Below, one piece after another: positions 57,152 to 64,000 of a stretch of 64,000 bases of DNA. Under the pieces are notes generated by a model. That model made no database searches, was not told the origin of the DNA, and saw nothing but the letters and a program-made list of their open reading frames with translations. Position 1 is the stretch's first letter. The number at the start of each line of letters is the position of its first letter. A program made the position numbers and the translations under genes. Origin of the DNA: Takakia lepidozioides. Lineage: Eukaryota > Streptophyta > Takakiopsida > Takakiales > Takakiaceae. The DNA is taken from the NCBI GenBank assembly GCA_030704615.1, contig CM060733.1, positions 73,906,001 through 73,970,000 of the forward strand, in the 5' to 3' direction.

Positions 57152-57916
57152 ATGAGAAAGATGTATGGCTTCATCCACCGCTGGCGTGATGAACACGTTC
57201 CACCTCCGTCGGTGGGTACGTGTGACCCAGATGCTCCATTATTGGAGGCCGGACTGCTCTTCCGCTTCGTATCATTTCCAAAATCTAAGGGCTTCGTAGC
57301 TGTCCGCAAGGTCATCGGCATCCAAGTCGTCCTCAGGTCCTCCTTTGCAAGGATGCCGTGCTTCCGGAACCGGGACGACTGCCCCTTTGGAGGCATCGAT
57401 TATGCAATGTATTCGGCCACATCGGGAGACATTGTTATCTGGTACACAGATTACACAGAAGATACTGGTTCGATTGTGGAAACATTGGTGGCTTTTGAGT
57501 ATATCGTAGGCCACTACGCCTTCGAGCGGGGTGACGATCTTGGTCTGAGGAGTCCGTGGCTCCTGCGCATCCTCGATTCCGATTTTCCCAGCTACGACGG
57601 TCACCCATGCAGAAGAAGGCGCACTGCTATGCTGTTGCGGTGGAACTGCTGCCACTGGACGTGGGTGGACTCCATCGGAGAGACCTATTCTCCTCGAGGA
57701 GTGCGCTCCTCTTCTCCATTGTATGGGGACATTCGCATTGGTGTGGACGACGAAAACGTGAAGATTTCCATATTCGATGGTGGTATGATTGAAGGGCAGG
57801 ACATTGTGGTGAACATCACTAGGGGCGGTACAACGGCTGCAATCGACTTTACATGGAGGAGCCCCATGACTCATGAGCTAGTTCTGAGAGCAGTCGAAGT
57901 CCCATTGACAACGTGA
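57152..57916 (+). CDS. Unknown 254-residue protein, divergent pair member 2
   Basis: The ATG at 57,152 is chosen over the TTG codons before it; 254 codons to TGA. It is paralogous to the gene at 56,225-56,926, with the same order of shared blocks: ARMPCFRN, DCPFGGIDYAM, SGDIVIW, HYAFERG, RWNCCHW, YGDIRI, DGGMIEGQDIVV and LVLRAVEVP. Both reading frames are uninterrupted although the pair has diverged well beyond neutral-looking copies. Its N-terminus differs from its partner's. No function is suggested. Confidence 0.65.
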   Translation: MRKMYGFIHRWRDEHVPPPSVGTCDPDAPLLEAGLLFRFVSFPKSKGFVAVRKVIGIQVVLRSSFARMPCFRNRDDCPFGGIDYAMYSATSGDIVIWYTDYTEDTGSIVETLVAFEYIVGHYAFERGDDLGLRSPWLLRILDSDFPSYDGHPCRRRRTAMLLRWNCCHWTWVDSIGETYSPRGVRSSSPLYGDIRIGVDDENVKISIFDGGMIEGQDIVVNITRGGTTAAIDFTWRSPMTHELVLRAVEVPLTT

Positions 57917-58244
57917 CTTGTATTCAGTAGGCACAGGGCTCAAGATTTGATGGCACAATCAGCACAGTAGACGTGCTTCAAATGCAATTCATGTGGATCA
58001 ATAAAAACCTCATTGTGCCCTCTTTTTATTCTATTCTGTGTCCATCGTTCCGAGAATGCGTCATTGCTCATTTCGTTTGGGATTGGGAGTGTGGGTGGAT
58101 TTTGCAAATGGCTGGTAGGCTGAAATGGGCCCCCATTGTACAGAGCAGTACCACCCTACCATTCGCGAAACATTGCCTTTCAATATATAATTCTAAATAA
58201 CATTGCCGAACCTCCTTCATCGGGAGGTCCTTCTCCCCCTATGA
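57917..58244. other. No recognisable gene
   Basis: Non-coding sequence after the unknown gene, with an AATAAAA word at about 58,000 that could be its polyadenylation signal. A 75-codon ORF here is not supported. Confidence 0.4.
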
Positions 58245-58380
58245 CCGTGGCACCCTAAACCCTATTCCCGCGGACACTCATTTCCGGAAAATAGTGCTGC
58301 TCATGTTTTTTTCCACACTTACGACTCTGCTCATGGCTCATGCCGCTCATGGCTCATGGCTCATGAAATAGCAGCCCCCC
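58245..58380 (-). repeat. CATGAGC-rich repeat, left inverted copy
   Basis: The reverse complement of this stretch matches 6,475-6,590: CTATTTCATGAGC, several CATGAGCC words, an A-rich run and ATAGGGT. Together with 59,500-59,560 it forms inverted repeats around an LTR-like segment. Confidence 0.6.
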
Positions 58381-58419
58381 AAGATGTACACGAGTATTGT
58401 CAAAGAAGTGTGAGAATGT

Positions 58420-59500
58420 GCGCGCGGCTTTTACTCACCATCCATTTGTATTCGAGGCGTGGAAACTCCAAGATTGAAGAGTTGGAAACTCTCTAAGATA
58501 AGTACTTCAGGCCCGAGCGCAGAACAATCGTCATGACCTACAGCAGGGCAATCATGGGGGTGTTTATATGTGTTTCCCTTGGTTATTCAATGGTAACCTA
58601 TCTTACCTGATAATTAAGTGTATCAGTTTGCTTTATCCAATATATTGGATTCCACAACTCATCCATTTCATTCACAAGCTTCACTCAGATCTATCTACAC
58701 ACTGTGATTGTATCGTAAAAGTATCCGATTGATGATTTATTCAGTATCAGGCCGAAGCAATGTGTCTCTAATCTCCTATACAATATCATTACAGCCTTGC
58801 ATATATAAGCAATCTACTCATAATATCTCTATATTTCACTTACGTTCTTCATATTGCCCGATCCCCTCTCCTCTATCACCAAGAAGTCCTCCTCCGAATG
58901 ATTGTCCCTCAATTCCCCGGTTCTCCCTTTATCTCCTAGCCGCGGTTATAACCGTTTCCCTCACTAACCGTGTATGTGAACTAACATGTGCCCTTCGCAG
59001 GTGTGTTACCCACAGTAGTCCCTGTCCGACTCTTGTTCCCTATGCTAGTGACAGCTGTGTCAAGCTGTGACTGGCTGTGCGACTGTGTTGGATGTTGATG
59101 TGTAGGATTGTATATGCTTTGAGGATGTGACGAATCTGGAAGGGCTGGTATGGGATCTGTGTAGTTGTTTGTTGTGTTGTGGGGGTGTGACCCTGTGTGT
59201 TTGTTTCTGGTGTGACGACTGTGACGGCTAGTCGGGATGTGTCTGGCTGTGACGACTGTGACGGGCTGATTGTGTTGGCTGTGTTGGCTCTTGTGTGGTT
59301 GTGTGACGACTGTGACGGGCTGTGTAACCTGCTTCTACAGTGCGCTGCGGTCACCCATAAGGGCCTGTGACGTCTCAGTCTGTGCAAAAATTAAGGGTAC
59401 CATACAGAGTCCCGTATAAGTGTTCAAGTTCCCCGACAGTCCGCTAACTTACCCAGGCCCCCCCTCAAAAAAGCCGTGTCCTCACGGTTTGAGGTTACTA
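58420..59500 (-). repeat. LTR-like repeat, second copy
   Basis: Related along its length to 28,975-29,940, including the GGCTGTG-type repeat tract at 59,050-59,330, the GCAAAAATTAAGGGTACC block and the purine/pyrimidine tract beyond the proposed LTR edge. No gag or pol is attached. It is flanked by inverted CTATTTCATGAGC sequences. Confidence 0.6.
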
Positions 59501-59560
59501 TTTCATGAGCGCATGAGCCCATGAGCCTATGAGCCTATGAGCTCAATGAGCGGACATCGC
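59500..59560 (+). repeat. CATGAGC-rich repeat, right inverted copy
   Basis: Starts CTATTTCATGAGC, then CATGAGCC- and TATGAGCC-type words; it is the inverted partner of 58,330-58,380. Confidence 0.6.
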
Positions 59561-59711
59561 GGAATTGGAATTTTCTGCCTTATTGACGGTGTTATGTCCT
59601 ATACCTCGGTAATAGGGTCTTTCTCCTGGTCCAGGATGCGGAATGAGGAATTCGGGCCGTTATTCCCAGAGCAGTGTGCTAAAAATGGTGTTTTGAAGAC
59701 ATCCACCGGGG

Positions 59712-59945
59712 TTATTTCGGCACCGAAATTACCTCTTAAAATGTGATATAGTGCGGTATTTAATTGGCGAGAACGGGCAATTTCGGCGCCGAAATACCCA
59801 AGTGGAATGTGGTGAAGTGCCTTGTGCTGAAGGCTTCCATCGCAATATTGGGTGCAGTAATTTTTTTTTGCATAATTCACCCGTGGAATTTTGAGCCCAA
59901 TAACGAAGGCGCAAACTGGGCTATTTCGGCGCCAAATTCCCAATA
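59712..59945. repeat. P4 small palindromes (TTTCGGCGCCGAAA type)
   Basis: Three short palindromes: TTTCGGCACCGAAAT near 59,716, TTTCGGCGCCGAAAT near 59,782 and TTTCGGCGCCAAAT near 59,922. They are embedded in a loosely repeated background (GTGGAAT, GTGGTGAAGTG). Position and centre resemble P1-P3, and they lie just downstream of methyltransferase copy E. Confidence 0.7.
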
Positions 59946-60139
59946 GAATGTTAGAAACGGCAGGGTTTTCATGGCTTCAAGTTCCCGGGGTCGATGGTGT
60001 GCATAAATTACTTGTAGGGTTCTTCACTGAAGTTTGCGGTCTCTTTGCTTTTATTATAGATTTTGCGTTGGCGGAAAGAAATGTAGGGAAGGACAAGCAG
60101 TCTGAACACAATGATTTTTCAAATCGTCAATATATTTCA

Positions 60140-62384
60140 TAAGTGTTTCAGAACTGTACAACAAAAGGATCCAAATGAGACTTTGCTATGGTGAGGATCC
60201 GCTATCACTGTCCGATGCCTCCCCGCCCTCATGCAAGGATGGCTGCCTTCCACCTGCCTCGAACCTGCACTGCCGCTACCGCTGTTACTCTGAGAAGCCC
60301 TCCCCTCAAAAATACCATCCTCACCGCCGGAACTGTCCACCGGGGTGCGGAAGTCTCCTCGACATTCCCCCTGCTCTCGGACGCGGATTCTATTACGAAC
60401 TTCCCTACTCTTGCCTTTCACAATTCTATGTTGGCCTCACGCCTCATTATAATTCTCTGCTCATTCCCGTATGTCAAGGCTCTACCGAGTAGGCCTATCC
60501 TCCCTCCTGATGGCTTCTTGGCAGCAGTTGTCTGCAATAGGCTGGTGAGAAAAAGGGCTTCTGGGGACTCGCGAGAGAAACGATTTTCTGGCAAAGAATG
60601 GCCGATGCGATTCTGTTCCTCCTCTGCAACAGGGTCCGATTTGAGCAAGTCTCCCAGCTTCTCCTCGTCGGACGACTCTGCAAGGCTGAGTTACGCACAC
60701 AAACATAGAATGAAGTACATTAGAGAATAAACAGGGAATCATCGGCAGGTTGCATGGTCCTACAACCGAAACCAATACACTTACTATGGTGCAAACTCAC
60801 TCGAAGACAGGCATTGGGGGGGGGGAAGCGGCTTCGGGCGCCCCTGAATCGAACGAATTTTCCCGGACTTCCTCCTCTTCATCTTCCTCCTCTCCTTCCA
60901 CGTCCTATTCTGCGTTTTTTGGGATCCTCAGTCGGAGGCAGACGCTGAAGGCCCGCCAAATTGTAATCGTAAAAGGCCGTATCCCTCAAATGAGAACACA
61001 AATCGGTTCGACACATCCTTCCCGCCCACATACAGGCACCTGCGAATTCATACGACAACCACAACCAAAACTCAAGAATGAGTCGCTTCCTCGCACAAGC
61101 AAACAATACAGAAACGGAAATGGTGTCAATTTCAGTGCCGCATTCAATTAACGTTCTCACCTGTATTTGCAGTGACGTCAAGGACCCTGCCTTCAACATC
61201 CGTACACGTTTCCCATGAGCGTCTGGATGAATGCAGGACTCCTGGTCCTGCCATACCTCCATGGCTTGCCCGACAAATCACAAAGAATGTCCTTCTCTCC
61301 ACATGGTTGAACAGGACGTTATACTCCAGTGGATCAACTGTGGAATCAAAAGTCTTCCTGCTTCACGTAATTTGAATTCGAATGTTCCTTCACGAAGCAA
61401 AATGCCTGAAAGATAAGAGTCTGCAGAGAAGGAAATGAAAACGTCAGAGGTGGCCTACATGTAACAGGGGGCAATTTTGGCCAGAAATTGACATAGCAGA
61501 GGAGAACCACAGCATACCTTCTGGCCATCGTTGAGAAGACCCTGCGTGTTGATGCAAGTCCAGAGATCTTTTTCAGGAGGGTGCTGCACTTCTCCCCGTC
61601 CATACTTTGATATCATTCTCAGTGACTTCTCCATCGGCTGCTAGCCACAACAACACAGCCAACGTCGTCCAACATGTGGCTGCGAACCCGAATGTGTGGC
61701 TCCAGTATCGTTCGTCGTACTTGTTCCACCAGGGAACTGAGCCCAGCCCCAGTATCTCTGCCCATCCGGGATATCCACAAGGATAATGTCGATGGAGGCT
61801 TTCACCGCCCTGCCCCCGACTGTGCTCTTTTTGCCGTGGCTCATCGCCACAAAATACTCCATCATCTTTGTGTTAGCCAGGAGTGTCCTCCATATCATTG
61901 CCAGTGGCCTTCCTCTTCCCCTTCCCCTGGTGGGCCTCGATCGCCTTCCTCAAACTCGTTATCTCCAGCCTTCTTGGTCAGAGCAGTTAGGAAATTTTAT
62001 AACACACTCCACAATTGTGGGGGTTTGAGACTCCCTGCCGCAATCTGCACCGCACGTAGGTCTGCAAGGTTGCATCCTGTATAGTGATCTCTTTGCAGCC
62101 GACCCCCGGAGCGCTGGCCTCTTGTGAATTCGGACGAGGGTGGCCCCCTGGGTGTTTTCCGGCTGGAAATCGGTCGTTCGAATCCTCCTCATCTGGCTGA
62201 ATGTTTTTGCTGCGGATTCTTCTTGGGTGTGGGGGTCTTCGTATCTTGCCCCTGTTTGCGCGTTCTTTTCTTCCTGTCCTGGGGCTGCTCAGCTGCCTGC
62301 TTCTCCATCTGCTCCTTCGCCAACGATCCGCTTGGCTGACTTTCTCAGTGCTTCTGGCTTGGCTTGCCTCCTCTGCCTTTTCAG
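60140..62384 (-). pseudogene. ParB-methyltransferase gene E, exons 7-10 (decayed, enters gap)
   Basis: The minus strand matches the C-terminal half of gene C: a basic linker (KKRTRKQG, about 62,260), TIVECV (about 62,000), the motif-IV-like segment (SIDIILVDIPDG, about 61,780) and MLDDVGCVVV (about 61,670). FCFVKEH (about 61,385) starts exon 8. The SAM motif I reads LDVTANTG (about 61,170), so the first glycine of G-x-G is lost. ACMWAGR (about 61,100) opens exon 9, and GEDGIFE (about 60,330) marks exon 10. Frameshifts and stops are frequent. The 5' half would lie in or beyond the 500-N gap and was not recognised after it. Confidence 0.75.
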
Positions 62385-62884
62385 NNNNNNNNNNNNNNNN
62401 NNNNNNNNNNNNNNNNNNNNNNNNNNNNNNNNNNNNNNNNNNNNNNNNNNNNNNNNNNNNNNNNNNNNNNNNNNNNNNNNNNNNNNNNNNNNNNNNNNNN
62501 NNNNNNNNNNNNNNNNNNNNNNNNNNNNNNNNNNNNNNNNNNNNNNNNNNNNNNNNNNNNNNNNNNNNNNNNNNNNNNNNNNNNNNNNNNNNNNNNNNNN
62601 NNNNNNNNNNNNNNNNNNNNNNNNNNNNNNNNNNNNNNNNNNNNNNNNNNNNNNNNNNNNNNNNNNNNNNNNNNNNNNNNNNNNNNNNNNNNNNNNNNNN
62701 NNNNNNNNNNNNNNNNNNNNNNNNNNNNNNNNNNNNNNNNNNNNNNNNNNNNNNNNNNNNNNNNNNNNNNNNNNNNNNNNNNNNNNNNNNNNNNNNNNNN
62801 NNNNNNNNNNNNNNNNNNNNNNNNNNNNNNNNNNNNNNNNNNNNNNNNNNNNNNNNNNNNNNNNNNNNNNNNNNNNNNNNNNNN
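62385..62884. other. Assembly gap of exactly 500 N
   Basis: A run of 500 N, a round number that usually marks a scaffold join of unknown true size. Any ORF spanning it is an artefact. Confidence 0.99.
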
Positions 62885-64000
62885 CTGAGTCTCCGGTGTC
62901 AAAGCAACGCGCTTTCCTTGGTCTCTTGAGCTACTGGCTACAATAATTCGGGCATTCTTTGTACGACATCTTGAGCTTCGGGAAGCGTGCATCACCACAG
63001 AACTGATAGATTGCGACGAGGAAGAAGTAAGGATGTTTGATCCCATAAAGTCGGCCTGCAGACATTGGTGCAAAGGCCCACAATCTCTGTCGCTTGCAGA
63101 GTTAACTCTGTGCATTGACACATTCGACTCCATCCTAGGAGAGTTAGACGGCCTGTGAGATAAAGACACTCTTGCATTATGGCAGAAGTGACTCTTGGAA
63201 ATAAATCCAATCTCCAGCGTGCCGAGAGGACCGGCCTTGCAAGAGAACTCGAGGGCCATGACGCCGACAAGTTAGCAGAAACCGATGTGTTCGCACAGCT
63301 CTCTATCACCTACACAATCTCTGCTGGTCTTGTCTCCCGAGACCTCCTTGTAGATCTGGTGAGCGTGGCGATACGTTGCTTACGTCTCTTCAACCAGAAG
63401 GGAGACTAACCAGCCAATGTGTCATGTAACTACACAGCGTCTCGGCCTCCGTCATTTCGAATGCCAGGACAGGAATTTGGAAATTCGTCCCTCAGCATTC
63501 TAACGTGTACTCAGCTCGCCAAGGATTCTTACTTGGATAAAATCATATTTCAGGAAATTCAGTGATACGAAATCTCCATATCCAGGCTGAAAAGGACGCT
63601 TGTGATCCAGAAGCAGGGCAGGGAATGGTTACATCCGAAGTCTCAAACTGGCAACACGAGCTAGGGCAGGCGCACCTTGGCTGAGGGTAAGAAATGCGGT
63701 TTACAAACCACATGAAACCAGGCATAGCTCACGTCCCTTTGCCTGACAGCCATCCGGAACATCAGAAACGTATTCCAGAATGCTACTGTAGCCTACTCAT
63801 TCAAATGCAGATGTCGAAACAAGCACCGATACAGAAGCACAAAGAGAGCAGAATCTACCCGCTCCGTGGGCTACAGATAGAAATCGGATGCGAAAAAATG
63901 AGAAACATCGACACGCCACAGACCTCAATGGCAGAGCAAGGACTTTTTGCATCACCATTTATACATTAAGAACCATATAATCTTCTTCTAACCGCTTCTT
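62885..64000. other. No recognisable gene
   Basis: ORFs here are short: 63,179-63,409 on + (76 codons) and a minus ORF entering the gap from 63,259. Neither matches the transposon genes nor anything I know. No palindrome arrays or LTR ends were seen. Confidence 0.4.

Noticed and set aside
58245-58275. Telomere-like CCCTAAACCCT word
   Set aside because: Only about one and a half units; no tandem array, so not a telomere or interstitial telomere tract.
62140-63259. Long ORFs spanning the gap
   Set aside because: They consist mostly of unknown residues from the 500 N.

Overview
The window is a repeat-dense stretch of a large eukaryotic nuclear genome. I find no ordinary single-copy host gene in it. 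Spliced genes with GT-AG introns, LTR elements primed by the plant-type initiator tRNA-Met site (TGGTATCAGAGC), a chromodomain Ty3 element and a 500-N scaffold gap point to a plant-lineage (streptophyte) genome. A charophyte alga such as Chara is my guess; this is inference, not something the sequence proves.

The most interesting content is a family of large DNA transposons that looks undescribed. Two copies are well enough preserved to show the plan. Two genes diverge from a 1.7-1.9 kb array of short palindromes. One gene encodes a MULE/MuDR-type DDE transposase with N-terminal zinc clusters and a C-terminal SWIM zinc finger. The other is a ten-exon gene for a ~1,436-residue protein that joins a ParB/sulfiredoxin-like domain to a permuted DNA-methyltransferase-like domain. 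Copy C (about 45.8-56.0 kb) has an intact ParB-methyltransferase gene on + (49,854-55,065) and a truncated transposase on - (47,372 down to about 45,790), with the P3 array between them. Copy B/D has a decayed ParB-methyltransferase gene on - (20,104 down to about 6,690) and a nearly intact transposase on + (22,395-25,981), with the P2 array between them. Other pieces are a transposase 5' part at 1-1,159 (copy A), a SWIM tail at 5,235-5,640, and a third methyltransferase copy E at 60,140-62,384. Each copy carries its own palindrome sequence, and palindromes also sit inside introns of the methyltransferase gene. The likely logic is that the palindromes are recognised by the transposase, the ParB-like protein, or both, and that the second protein marks or protects them.

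Layout. 1-1,536: copy A. 1,537-2,897: LTR and broken gag of a chromovirus. 2,898-5,060: mostly unassigned. 5,071-6,590: mosaic of retroelement and transposon scraps. 6,690-20,104: methyltransferase gene D, split in intron 6 by a complete 6,972-bp Ty3 chromovirus (9,668-16,639, 725-bp LTRs, target duplication TCTAG). 20,300-22,150: P2 array. 22,395-25,981: transposase B. 26,014-28,310: fragment of a retroelement accessory ORF. 28,315-28,920: P5 palindromes. 28,975-41,745: reverse-oriented non-chromodomain Ty3 element with gag, pol, a 761-bp tandem duplication in integrase, and an unusually long ORF after pol. 41,748-45,790: LTR-like and LINE-tail sequence. 45,790-56,000: copy C. 56,225-57,916: two divergent paralogous genes of unknown function. 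58,245-59,945: inverted CATGAGC repeats, an LTR-like piece and small palindromes. 60,140-62,384: copy E. 62,385-62,884: gap. 62,885-64,000: nothing recognised.

Most genes are parts of mobile elements nested in one another. Only the methyltransferase gene C and the two unknown genes at 56.2-57.9 kb have fully open frames of convincing length. Transposase B is full length apart from two in-frame TGA codons.
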